Shown here piece after piece: positions 24,485-32,816 of a stretch of DNA of 41,314 nucleotides. Below the pieces are notes generated by a model. That model saw nothing but the letters and a program-made list of their open reading frames with translations. It was not told the origin of the DNA and made no database searches. Source of the stretch: Rikenella microfusus (lineage in GTDB: Bacteria; Bacteroidota; Bacteroidia; Bacteroidales; VadinHA17); assembly GCA_020722575.1 (NCBI GenBank), contig DYKN01000023.1, positions 1 through 41,314 on the forward strand, given 5' to 3'. Made by a program: the position numbers and the translations under genes. Every line of letters begins with the position of its first letter. Position 1 is the stretch's first letter.

Positions 24485-26378
24485 CCTTTTCGTAATACCG
24501 TTTAATGTCGGACTTTATTTTATTCTGATATACAGCGTTGTGCGGTGTGTCATATGGTTTCGTCAGCTTTCAAGAACCGACAAGCTTCGCCTGCAAAGGG
24601 GTTTCTTTGGCAGAGCCTTTGGTGAAAGCCTCAGGGAAATTTTCATGGAAAGCCTGATTCATCGTAAAATAATAAAGAAAAAGCCTTTGCTTGGCTATAT
24701 GCATATGAGTCTCGCTTTTGGATGGTTCCTGCTTATTGTTTTCGGTACCCTTGAGGTAGATATCTTCGGAGATAAACACTTTAATCCACCACATAAAGCA
24801 ATCTTTTTCAGATTTTTTAACCCCACTCACGGTAGAACAGGTTTTGAAGCTGCATGGGGATTTATAATGGACCTTCTTTTAGCCTTTATATTGTCAGGTC
24901 TGATCCTTGCAGTAATTAAGAGATTTATACCAGGGGTTGTTGGGATGAAGAAAACCACAAAACTAAGAATAAAAGATAGAGTAGCATTAATAGCTCTATG
25001 GCTTGTTTTCCCCAGTCGCCTCCTTGCAGAAAGTTTTACTTGTGGTGCCCACGGGTCGGGTAGCTTTCTGACAGGTAACCTTGGTATGTGGTTTGCCTCT
25101 TTCCTTCCGGCAGAAACCCTTGCTTATCCGTTCTGGTGGCTCTATTCTCTTTCACTTGGTCTATTTTTTATCCTTCTCCCGGTAACAAGATATATGCATA
25201 TCCCCACTGAGTTGTTTCTCATATTTATGAGAAATTCAGGTATAACAACCGGCGATAAAACAGGTACTTTCTCTGAAGTACAGATTCATTCATGCTCTTC
25301 ATGTGGAGTCTGTATTGATGCTTGCCAGATGAGTTTTGCTGCGGGTATTAATAATATTCAGCCGGTATATATGCACAGTGCATTAAGGCATGATGAGAAT
25401 GTAACTGAACAGGCATTCAATTGCTTGATGTGTGGACGCTGCGAAGAAGCCTGTCCGGTGGGTATTGAAGTATTGGCTATCAGAATGATACAGCGCCGCA
25501 ATAACACAGGAAAACCTCTGGCAAGAAATAAATTTTTTGGATACCTGCGAGAAACAGTCAACCACGAACCTCCGAAAAATGGAAGAGAACTTTGTTTTGG
25601 TCTTGATAACAACCACATAAAACCCAGAAATGCTGATGTAATTTATTTTGCCGGCTGCATGTCTCATCTTACCCCGGGGATTAAAGAATCAATGGTTAAA
25701 ATTTTAAGGTCAGCAGGCATTAAATTCTGGTTTATGGATGAAAACGGTGGTGCCTGTTGTGGAAGGCCAATGATGCTGGCAGGAAAAGAAAGAGAAGCGA
25801 GGGAAATGATTAACTTCAATTCTCGACTGATCCGGGAATCAGGTGCTAAAACACTTGTAACCTCCTGCCCTATATGTTATAACGTTTTCCGCGAGAGTTA
25901 TTATATCGAAGCAGAAGTGATGCACCACAGCCAGTATCTGAAACGTCTTATCGAAGAAGATTCTCTGAGATTTAATTTTTCGCATAAGAAGATTGTATAT
26001 CATGATCCCTGCGAGTTAGGACGTATAGCCGGTGTTTATGATGAACCAAGAGATGTCATTTCCTGGGTGGCCGATCTTATACCTTCAGGCTATGATAAGG
26101 AAAATGCTATGTGCTGTGGCGGTTCACTGGCCAATCTAAGGCTCTCGCCCCGGAAAAAAGACATTATAGCTGTTGATGCTGCCAGTAAACTTGCTGCCGT
26201 TAATCCAGATATCATAGCTACCGCCTGCCCGCTATGCAAAAAAACATTCTCCAGGTCAACAGATGTAAAAGTTGCAGATATTGCAGAAATACTCGCTGAT
26301 GAAATATCGCCCGTTCAAGCCAGAAGACCGGAAACAGTAACAATAAACCTCCGTCAAATGGTAGAACAACATGTCTAA
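24471..26378 (+). CDS. Membrane HdrE-HdrD / DsrM-DsrK-like fusion
   Basis: 635-aa protein joining a cytochrome-b-like membrane domain to a CCG reductase. Residues 1 to about 250 hold five or so helices (8-29, 75-93, 130-152, 168-186, 220-238), with candidate haem ligands H78 (LGYMHMSL) and H243 (RYMHIPTEL), as in NarI/HdrE/DsrM proteins that exchange electrons with menaquinol. Two 4Fe-4S motifs follow (C275, 278, 281, 285 and C318, 321, 324, 328). Then come two complete CCG domains: C396, C429-C430-G431, C466-x2-C469; and C514, C548-C549-G550, C586-x2-C589. So the quinone-to-disulfide-like path is contained in one chain. It ends the five-gene operon. The physiological acceptor is unknown, because Bacteroidota do not make CoM or CoB. 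Confidence 0.92.
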   Translation: MRNFDLFVIPFNVGLYFILIYSVVRCVIWFRQLSRTDKLRLQRGFFGRAFGESLREIFMESLIHRKIIKKKPLLGYMHMSLAFGWFLLIVFGTLEVDIFGDKHFNPPHKAIFFRFFNPTHGRTGFEAAWGFIMDLLLAFILSGLILAVIKRFIPGVVGMKKTTKLRIKDRVALIALWLVFPSRLLAESFTCGAHGSGSFLTGNLGMWFASFLPAETLAYPFWWLYSLSLGLFFILLPVTRYMHIPTELFLIFMRNSGITTGDKTGTFSEVQIHSCSSCGVCIDACQMSFAAGINNIQPVYMHSALRHDENVTEQAFNCLMCGRCEEACPVGIEVLAIRMIQRRNNTGKPLARNKFFGYLRETVNHEPPKNGRELCFGLDNNHIKPRNADVIYFAGCMSHLTPGIKESMVKILRSAGIKFWFMDENGGACCGRPMMLAGKEREAREMINFNSRLIRESGAKTLVTSCPICYNVFRESYYIEAEVMHHSQYLKRLIEEDSLRFNFSHKKIVYHDPCELGRIAGVYDEPRDVISWVADLIPSGYDKENAMCCGGSLANLRLSPRKKDIIAVDAASKLAAVNPDIIATACPLCKKTFSRSTDVKVADIAEILADEISPVQARRPETVTINLRQMVEQHV

Positions 26379-26518
26379 TAATACTTTTCTATTCCATCTT
26401 TAAGATCATTTTTATAATTTCTTCAGAAAATCAGATAAAAAATTTATTAGCTTTACCCCGTAATAATTGGTGTAATTTTATCGTTATTATTGATGAATTA
26501 AATTGAAAGCTATTTGAG

Positions 26519-27064
26519 ATGAGAGAGTTGAAGGTTAAGCTTGTTTTAAATTCGATTTTGCTAATTGTTCTATTTACTTTTTTTTCTTGCAATGATACTC
26601 GTAATTCCGGGGATGGTGACAAAGTTATGAAGATCACACAACAGGCCGATGGATCTATTTCACTGCATATTGAGAATGCTGTCTGTTATCATAATAGGGT
26701 CGATCCTTCACTTAATACTGCCGAATGGAATATTGTGATAGCAAAGCCCGGAAGATATCAGGTATGGCTTACCAGCGCAGCAAAAGATACCATGAATCTT
26801 GACTACCGGGAGCCGGTGAGAATTGATCTAAATGGAGAGAGGTTGATAGTAAAACCTGTTGGCAACAAGATTGTAAAAAATGCTGATAATATAAATGCAC
26901 CTTATTACAGGGCAGATTCATACATGGGGTCATTCTATATTGAAAAAGCGGGAGAATACAATCTACAGGTTATCAGTGACAAGATAATGGCAAACCAATC
27001 GGCCGCAAAGCAGGATCCTTCCGAAAATACATTGCTTATGTCGATAATGTTGATGCCTATGTAG
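26519..27064 (+). CDS. Lipoprotein with beta-sandwich-like domain
   Basis: 181-aa lipoprotein: signal peptide with FFSC lipobox (C24) followed by CNDTRNSGDGDK. The mature part alternates short strands (AEWNIVIAKPGRYQVWLTSA, PVRIDLNGERLIVKPV, GSFYIEKAGEYNLQVIS), which looks like a carbohydrate-binding-module-type jelly roll such as those attached to fucosidases. I see no catalytic residues. This is a fold impression, not a family match. It lies 140 bp after the Hdr-like operon and converges on purL with 18 bp between stops. TAGCTTTA at 26446-26453 is one base off a -7 box, so it probably has its own promoter. Confidence 0.75.
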   Translation: MRELKVKLVLNSILLIVLFTFFSCNDTRNSGDGDKVMKITQQADGSISLHIENAVCYHNRVDPSLNTAEWNIVIAKPGRYQVWLTSAAKDTMNLDYREPVRIDLNGERLIVKPVGNKIVKNADNINAPYYRADSYMGSFYIEKAGEYNLQVISDKIMANQSAAKQDPSENTLLMSIMLMPM

Positions 27065-27082
27065 GTTTTAGGTAGTTATTAC

Positions 27083-30000
27083 TCAGTTTTTCAACCTGTT
27101 TTCAATCCAGATTTTAGCGTTCACAAATGCCTTCATCCACGGGGTGATTTCATCTTTTTTCCTTTCATCCGGATAATATCCACATTGCCACGGGAAGAAT
27201 GCTCTTTCGAGATGTGGCATAATAGCAAGATGACGGCCATCGTCTGAGGCAAGTCCTGCAACATCATAATCAGAACCATTGGGATTTGCAGGATATGTGT
27301 TTCGACTGTATTTGAGAGCGATATGATATTTTTTTTCATCATATGGCAAAATGAATCTGCCCTCACCATGAGCAACCCATATTCCCAGTGTCATTCCTGA
27401 AAGGTTTCCAAACATCACGGAATGGTTTTCAGGAATGGTAACTGAAAGAAATGACGATTCAAATTTATGGGATCGGTTATGGATCAACCGGGGTTTCTCT
27501 TTGTGATTGGGGTATAACAGATTCAATTCTGCCATGAGCTGACAACCGTTACATACTCCAAGTGACATTGTGTCGGTGCGTTTATAAAAGTTTTCAAGAG
27601 CAATACGAGCTTTTTTGTTGTACATGAATGCTCCGGCCCATCCTTTTGCTGAACCCAGAACATCAGAATTCGAAAAACCACCGACAAAAACAATCATATT
27701 GATATCTTCAAGTGTTTCCCTGCCTGAAACAAGATCTGTCATATGGACATCTTTGACATCAAATCCGGCCAGCCAGAGAGCATAAGCCATTTCACGATCG
27801 CCGTTAACACCTTTCTCTCTGATTATTGCTGCCCTAGTTCCACTTTTCTTCCTGCGGGAGGGAGTTATCTTGAGTGATTTGAAAGTTCCTGAAAAATTTT
27901 TCAGATCATAAATTATTTTATGGTTTTTATATTTCAGGTACCTCTCAAGGGCTTGCTCTTCTCCCGACTGTCTCCTGTCAAGAAGCCATGATGTTTTAAA
28001 CCATATATCCCTGAGTGAATCAATATCAAATTCATAATTGTTCTCACCGTTTGTTACAGTCAGCTTACGGTTGAGAACCGGATGACCAATGGAGAAATAT
28101 GAAATTCCGTGTTCAAGAAGGGTATCGGTAACTTCTATATCATTTTTAACCTGGATGATTATTCCAGGGTTTTGACTGAAGAGAAGCTTAACTGTATCTG
28201 GCTTGTTCAATGCTGTCAGGTCTATTGATGCTCCTCCTGAGGTGTTCGCAAAACACATCTCAAGAAGTGTGGTAATCATACCTCCGGCTGAAATGTCATG
28301 TCCTGAAATGATTTTACCGTCATGAATGAGATCCTGTATGGTATTAAACACTTCCCTGAAGTAGCCTGCATCCCTCACTGAAGGAACATGTTCCCCGATT
28401 TTATTCAGCACTTGTGCCAGACTGCTTCCTCCCAGTTTAAAATCATCTTTGCTCAGGTCAATATAAATGAGGCTGGTATATGGATCGTTGTAAATGACCG
28501 GTTCAACAATTTTACGAATATCTGAGACCTCACCTGCGGCAGAGATGATAACTGTACCTGGTGCATATACGATCTTGTCGGGATATTTTTGTGACATGGA
28601 AAGGCTATCCTTTCCGGTAGGTATATTTATTCCGAGTTCTATAGCAAATTCGCTTGCTGCTTTAACAGCTTCATAGAGTCGCGCATCTTCTCCCGGATTT
28701 TTGCATGGCCACATCCAGTTGGCTGATAGTGAGACACTTTTAAGTCTGTCTTTAAGTGGTGCCCAGATAATATTGGTAAGAGCTTCTGCTATTGACAATA
28801 TTGCTCCTGCCGATGGGTTAACAAGTCCTGCAACAGGTGCATGACCCAATGCGGTTGCCATACCGGCTATCCCTCTGTAGTCGAGAGCTATAGCTCCCAG
28901 GTTATTAAGAGGTAATTGTAGAGGACCTGCACACTGTTGTTTTGCTATCCGACCGGTAACCGATCTGTCAACCTTGTTTGTGAGCCAATCTTTACAGGCA
29001 ACTTCCTCCAGCTGAAGTACCTGCTCAAGGTACATGGCAATCTCTGATTGGTTATAAGATAAATCTGAAAAAGTGTTTCTGGTTGATCTATCGTTTATTA
29101 CTGTTTTTGGAGGATTACCAAAGAGGGAGTCAAGTGTAAGATCTATAGGTTTTTCGCCGGTTACAGAGTTATAAAATGTAAATTTCTGGTCTCCTGTTAT
29201 TTCTCCGATGACATAAAATGGAGCTCTTTCTCTTTCGGCAATCCTTTTCAGAGTGGGGGTATCTTTCTTTTTGAGAACAAGTCCCATTCTTTCCTGCGAT
29301 TCATTGCCGATGATTTCTTTAGCTGAAAGAGTAGGATCACCGACAGGGAGCTTGCTTAAATCAACTTTTCCGCCTGTAGCCTCAACGAGTTCAGAGAGGC
29401 AGTTAAGATGTCCACCCGCTCCATGATCGTGTATTGAAATAATAGGATTATTTTCTGATTCTGCAAGTGCACGGATTGCGTTGTAGGCTCTTTTTTGCAT
29501 TTCGGGGTTTGCCCGCTGAACGGCATTCAGTTCTATGGAGCTGTCGTACCGGCCTGTTTCTACAGAAGATACTGCTCCTCCACCCATGCCTATCCGGTAA
29601 TTATCACCTCCCAGAAGTATTATCTGATCACCCTTTGAGGGTATATCTTTTACGCTGCCAGCCATTTTCCCTGTTCCAATTCCGCCGGCAAGCATGATTA
29701 CCTTATCGTATCCGTAAATTTTGCCATTTTCAAGATGTTCAAATGTGAGCACTGATCCACAAATGAGAGGTTGCCCGAATTTGTTTCCAAAATCACTTGC
29801 TCCGTTTGATGCTTTGATAAGAATATCTTCAGGTGTCTGGTAGAGCCATTTGCGTGGCGGAATTGTTTTTTCCCATGGTCTGCCACCTTCGAGACGGGGA
29901 TAAGATGTCATGTAAACTGCGGTGCCGGCTGCGGGAAATGCACCTTTTCCCCCTGCAATCCTGTCTCTTATCTCACCTCCTGTACCGGTTGATGCTCCGT

Positions 30001-30817
30001 TGAATGGCTCAACAGTCGTGGGAAAATTATGAGTCTCTGCTTTTAATGAGAGAACAGATTCAACCGACCGTACAATAAAAAAATCGGCCTTATCCTGTGA
30101 GGCGGGAGCAAACTGTTCAATAAATGGCCCTTTGAGAAAAGCACAGTTGTCTTTATAAGCTGATATCACATAATTCCGGTTCAGATGTGTTGTGTCCTTT
30201 ATCATCTGAAAGAGAGTGGAATCCATCTCCTTGCCGTTGATGATAAAAATACCGTTAAAAATTTTGTGTCGGCAATGTTCTGAGTTGACCTGTGAGAAGC
30301 CAAAAACTTCACTGTCAGTAAGTTTTCTGCCAAGCGATGTAGAAAGATCTTCGAGATATTTGATTTCTTCTTCGCTAAGGGCAAGACCTTCTTTTATATT
30401 GTACGATCTGATGTCTTCAATAAATATTATAGGGTCGGGCTTGCGGTCGATAGTAAATATATTCTGGTCGAGCCCGTTATAAATTTGTTGTAACATTCTA
30501 TCATAATGGGCGTTTTCTCCTGGCACAGGATGGAATTCTTCAATTCTGGAAATTCCCTCAATGCCCATTATCTGAGTTATTTCCACTGCATTGGTACTCC
30601 AGGGGGTTATCATTTCACGCCTTGGACCCACAAAGGTACCTTCAATCCTTTCAGCAGAAAGCAGAACAGCATTGCCAAAAAGCCAGCATAGCCTGTCTTT
30701 CTCTTTCGGTGAAAGTTTTTTAACCGTACCGGTGGCAATTATCCTGTCGTCTGAATTCTTGAAAAAGAGAATCATTTCGATTAACTGATCATAGGCATTC
30801 TTACAGGTAATTATCAT
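27083..30817 (-). CDS. purL: Phosphoribosylformylglycinamidine synthase, single-chain
   Basis: Converts FGAR, glutamine and ATP to FGAM in purine synthesis. At 1244 aa it is the large, fused form, with PurS-like N-terminus, linker, two AIR-synthase-like ATP domains and a C-terminal glutamine amidotransferase. Visible landmarks include FGFSQVNSEHCRHKIF (linker/active-site His), KAETHNFPTTVEPFNGASTG, GGAVSSVETG, ISIHDHGAGGHLNCLSEL, the second-half HDISAGGMITTLLEM, and GVCNGCQLMAEL with the nucleophile Cys1089, then HGEGRF for the amidotransferase His. It follows DUF3127 on the same strand after 35 bp that are mostly one palindrome. Its length is at the short end of the E. coli-type PurL (about 1290 aa). 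Confidence 0.97.
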   Translation of the reverse strand: MIITCKNAYDQLIEMILFFKNSDDRIIATGTVKKLSPKEKDRLCWLFGNAVLLSAERIEGTFVGPRREMITPWSTNAVEITQIMGIEGISRIEEFHPVPGENAHYDRMLQQIYNGLDQNIFTIDRKPDPIIFIEDIRSYNIKEGLALSEEEIKYLEDLSTSLGRKLTDSEVFGFSQVNSEHCRHKIFNGIFIINGKEMDSTLFQMIKDTTHLNRNYVISAYKDNCAFLKGPFIEQFAPASQDKADFFIVRSVESVLSLKAETHNFPTTVEPFNGASTGTGGEIRDRIAGGKGAFPAAGTAVYMTSYPRLEGGRPWEKTIPPRKWLYQTPEDILIKASNGASDFGNKFGQPLICGSVLTFEHLENGKIYGYDKVIMLAGGIGTGKMAGSVKDIPSKGDQIILLGGDNYRIGMGGGAVSSVETGRYDSSIELNAVQRANPEMQKRAYNAIRALAESENNPIISIHDHGAGGHLNCLSELVEATGGKVDLSKLPVGDPTLSAKEIIGNESQERMGLVLKKKDTPTLKRIAERERAPFYVIGEITGDQKFTFYNSVTGEKPIDLTLDSLFGNPPKTVINDRSTRNTFSDLSYNQSEIAMYLEQVLQLEEVACKDWLTNKVDRSVTGRIAKQQCAGPLQLPLNNLGAIALDYRGIAGMATALGHAPVAGLVNPSAGAILSIAEALTNIIWAPLKDRLKSVSLSANWMWPCKNPGEDARLYEAVKAASEFAIELGINIPTGKDSLSMSQKYPDKIVYAPGTVIISAAGEVSDIRKIVEPVIYNDPYTSLIYIDLSKDDFKLGGSSLAQVLNKIGEHVPSVRDAGYFREVFNTIQDLIHDGKIISGHDISAGGMITTLLEMCFANTSGGASIDLTALNKPDTVKLLFSQNPGIIIQVKNDIEVTDTLLEHGISYFSIGHPVLNRKLTVTNGENNYEFDIDSLRDIWFKTSWLLDRRQSGEEQALERYLKYKNHKIIYDLKNFSGTFKSLKITPSRRKKSGTRAAIIREKGVNGDREMAYALWLAGFDVKDVHMTDLVSGRETLEDINMIVFVGGFSNSDVLGSAKGWAGAFMYNKKARIALENFYKRTDTMSLGVCNGCQLMAELNLLYPNHKEKPRLIHNRSHKFESSFLSVTIPENHSVMFGNLSGMTLGIWVAHGEGRFILPYDEKKYHIALKYSRNTYPANPNGSDYDVAGLASDDGRHLAIMPHLERAFFPWQCGYYPDERKKDEITPWMKAFVNAKIWIENRLKN

Positions 30818-30838
30818 ATACCGGAAGAATCCGGTATA
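30817..30838. repeat. Palindrome abutting the purL start codon
   Basis: TATACCGG (30817-30824) and CCGGTATA (30831-30838) form a perfect 8-bp inverted repeat with a 6-nt loop. On the minus strand the stem ends at the A of the purL ATG, so a folded leader would place the start at the foot of a GC-containing hairpin. It could be an operator or a translational control element. There is no T run, so it is not a typical terminator. Confidence 0.55.
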
Positions 30839-30852
30839 GGATAGCAGGATAT

Positions 30853-31233
30853 TCAGAACGGCAAATCGCTTAGTTCTTCCGATTCTGGAGGATAATCTTC
30901 CGGCGGAATGTTATTGAAATTCTCCTTAACCTGTGCCGTTCCGGAAGTTTTTTCAATTTTCCATGCATCGAGATTGGTGAAATAGCTGACTTTGCCGTCC
31001 TTTTCCCATTTATTCCCCTTTATGCTGAAAAGAACCTTAACTTCCTCATTCAGGAATGAATTGTTGATAAGATCACACTTATCCTGAACAAGCTGGAATT
31101 TTATGTAATCAACAAATACTACACCACTGCTGGTTTCTTTTCTTTCAATAACAAATTCCCTTTTTCTGAACCTGTCACTTACATTGACAACCGGCATTAT
31201 CTCGATTACTTTTCCGGTGATCTCAAAAGCCAT
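30853..31233 (-). CDS. DUF3127 OB-fold-like protein with SSB-type C-tip
   Basis: 126-aa DUF3127 protein, a family widespread in Bacteroidota. The core (residues 1-95, beginning MAFEITGKVIEIMPVVNVSD and running RKREFVIERKE, VDYIKFQLVQDKCDLINNSF, SIKGNKWEKDGKVSYFTNLD) has the strand pattern of a single-stranded-DNA-binding OB fold. The tail is acidic and ends EELSDLPF, very like the DDDIPF tip by which SSB recruits repair proteins. That likeness is read directly from the sequence; the function is an inference. It has no cysteine motif or signal. It lies upstream of purL on the same strand and may be co-transcribed with it. Confidence 0.88.
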   Translation of the reverse strand: MAFEITGKVIEIMPVVNVSDRFRKREFVIERKETSSGVVFVDYIKFQLVQDKCDLINNSFLNEEVKVLFSIKGNKWEKDGKVSYFTNLDAWKIEKTSGTAQVKENFNNIPPEDYPPESEELSDLPF

Positions 31234-31296
31234 AAATAATTAAATTATTATATCAATTGCCTTTAATCAATATTTTTATGACTCATCGATTCCGAT

Positions 31297-31317
31297 CCGG
31301 AGTTTTCCGGTTTTTTT
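31297..31317 (+). terminator. Orphan plus-strand terminator-like hairpin
   Basis: CCGGA-GTTT-TCCGG followed by seven T residues (31311-31317) looks like a short intrinsic terminator on the plus strand. All genes around it are on the minus strand, so it would end antisense transcription from the purL/DUF3127 side. The 5-bp stem is marginal. Confidence 0.35.
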
Positions 31318-31346
31318 ATTCCGGTATGAAAATATTCCAGCAATTT

Positions 31347-32066
31347 TTATTGCTTGGTTACTTTCAGGAGCTCGACTTCGAAGATCAGGGTTGAATATGG
31401 CTGTATAACGTTACCTGCACCTGTTGCTCCATATGCAAGATCTTGAGGTACATACAGCATGAACTTTGAACCTTCCGGCATCAGCTGAAGCCCTTCAACC
31501 CAGCCTTTAATAACATTTCCAACAACGAATTCAGCAGGAGTACCCCTGTCGTATGATGAGTCAAACTTGTCACCGTTAATAAATGTTCCTGTGTAATTTA
31601 CAAGAACTGAGTCATTTTCGTCAGGTTTGGAACCTGAACCCATTTTAATGATTTTATACTGCAATCCGCTTTCGGTTACAATAACGCCGGGTTGTTGCCT
31701 GTTTGCCTGAAGGAATGAATCTCCCTGTTCAATATTGAAGCTGAACAATTCCTTGTTTGCTTCCTGCTGCTTTGCCATCTGTTCTTCTTCCTTTTTACTC
31801 AGAAAAGCATAAAGATGACTTCTGGCAACATTATCATCCATAAACTGTTTGCCTTTTTTTGCATCGAGCATTGCTTTTGCCATAATTATCGGATCAAGCT
31901 CAATACTGTCCTGCAAAAGGGAATAGTAAATATTTATACCGAAAGCATATGAAACGGTATCATCGTAAGATTTGATTTTTGTGCTGGTGACGGCTTTTTC
32001 CCCGCATGAAGAGAAGATAATAACTGCTGCCCCTGCAACTGCCAAAAGTGAATGTTTGAATTTCAT
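31347..32066 (-). CDS. FKBP-type peptidyl-prolyl isomerase lipoprotein
   Basis: Speeds cis-trans isomerisation of Xaa-Pro bonds in extracytoplasmic proteins. The start at 32066 gives MKFKHSLLAVAGAAVIIFSS and a lipobox Cys (FSSC); the 10-residue upstream extension to 32096 would mask the signal. Residues about 25-125 form a helical FkpA/Mip-like dimerisation segment, and the FKBP domain fills the C-terminal 120 residues: SGLQYKIIKMGSG, VNYTGTFINGDKFDSSYDRG, VIKGWVEGLQLMPEGSKFML, YVPQDLAYG and LIFEVELLKV. The aromatic and Asp active-site residues of FKBPs are present. It has its own predicted promoter (TATCTTTG at 32101-32094 on the minus strand), separate from the MnmD gene upstream. Confidence 0.94.
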   Translation of the reverse strand: MKFKHSLLAVAGAAVIIFSSCGEKAVTSTKIKSYDDTVSYAFGINIYYSLLQDSIELDPIIMAKAMLDAKKGKQFMDDNVARSHLYAFLSKKEEEQMAKQQEANKELFSFNIEQGDSFLQANRQQPGVIVTESGLQYKIIKMGSGSKPDENDSVLVNYTGTFINGDKFDSSYDRGTPAEFVVGNVIKGWVEGLQLMPEGSKFMLYVPQDLAYGATGAGNVIQPYSTLIFEVELLKVTKQ

Positions 32067-32093
32067 TGCGAATTTTTTAAAATTAATATGCGA

Positions 32094-32101
32094 CAAAGAT
32101 A
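32094..32101 (-). promoter_or_regulatory. -7 box (TANNTTTG) for the FKBP gene
   Basis: On the minus strand TATCTTTG matches the Bacteroidota -7 consensus exactly. Initiation would fall near 32088, about 22 nt before the ATG at 32066, and would exclude the longer start at 32096, which lies within the box. Confidence 0.5.
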
Positions 32102-32144
32102 ATATTAATAGGATTAGATTAAGGAAATCTTAAGAAAATAAATA

Positions 32145-32816
32145 TTAATATTTAATAGCTCTTAATACATGTCGTTTATGTGGTGGCCCCGGCATCAGTT
32201 CAATCCTGAAGCCATGCTTTATAAGTAAACGCTTAACGTTCCCTTTTACTGAATAGGTTACAAAAATGCCTCCTGGATCAATGACATCTGCAATCTTTAC
32301 GATAACTTCCTCACTCCACATCTCTTTCTGCTTATCGGGCCCAAAGGCATCGAAGTAAATAAGATTAAACTTTGTTTTTGGATTGTATGTCAGCAGGTTG
32401 GCATGTATTTTTTTCAACCGGAAGTTTTCAGCTATAATGGTTTCTTTACCCCATGGTGCAGAATGAATTTTCAGGAACAGTGATTTTGCCTGAGCATCAT
32501 AGAAATCAGGATAATTTAGTTTGCTGATGATTTCATTTTGAAGAGGGAATAAATCAATTGCCTCATAATATACAGTTCGTTTATCTTTTATATTTTCAAT
32601 AAGTGTAAGAAATACATTTAATCCTGTTCCGAAACCGACTTCGAAAATATTGACAGGATTGGAACTGCAACTGCAGTATCCGTTTTTTATAAAAACAATG
32701 AGTGATTCGGTTAAGGCACCATGAACTGAGTGGTAATGTTCATCTAGAATGGAGTTATAAAGTGTGTGCGAACCATCATCGGTAACAACTATTTTAAGCA
32801 TTTCCAAATTTTTCAA
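32145..32816 (-). CDS. mnmD: tRNA mnm5U/mnm5s2U-forming methyltransferase
   Basis: Single-domain relative of the methyltransferase half of MnmC, which methylates nm5(s2)U to mnm5(s2)U at the wobble position of some tRNAs. Motifs over 223 aa: DEHYHSVHGALTES near the N-terminus (typical of this family), FEVGFGTGLNVFLTL (SAM site, about 58-72), IYFDAFGPDKQKEMWSEEV (about 150-168; DAFxP active-site loop), GGIFVTYSVKGNVKRLL and the C-terminal GPPHKRHVLRAI. There is no FAD oxidase half, as expected for MnmD. The ATG overlaps the stop of the SpoIIE-type phosphatase gene by 4 bp, so it is the third gene of the TonB-receptor operon, a curious pairing. Confidence 0.92.
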   Translation of the reverse strand: MKNLEMLKIVVTDDGSHTLYNSILDEHYHSVHGALTESLIVFIKNGYCSCSSNPVNIFEVGFGTGLNVFLTLIENIKDKRTVYYEAIDLFPLQNEIISKLNYPDFYDAQAKSLFLKIHSAPWGKETIIAENFRLKKIHANLLTYNPKTKFNLIYFDAFGPDKQKEMWSEEVIVKIADVIDPGGIFVTYSVKGNVKRLLIKHGFRIELMPGPPHKRHVLRAIKY

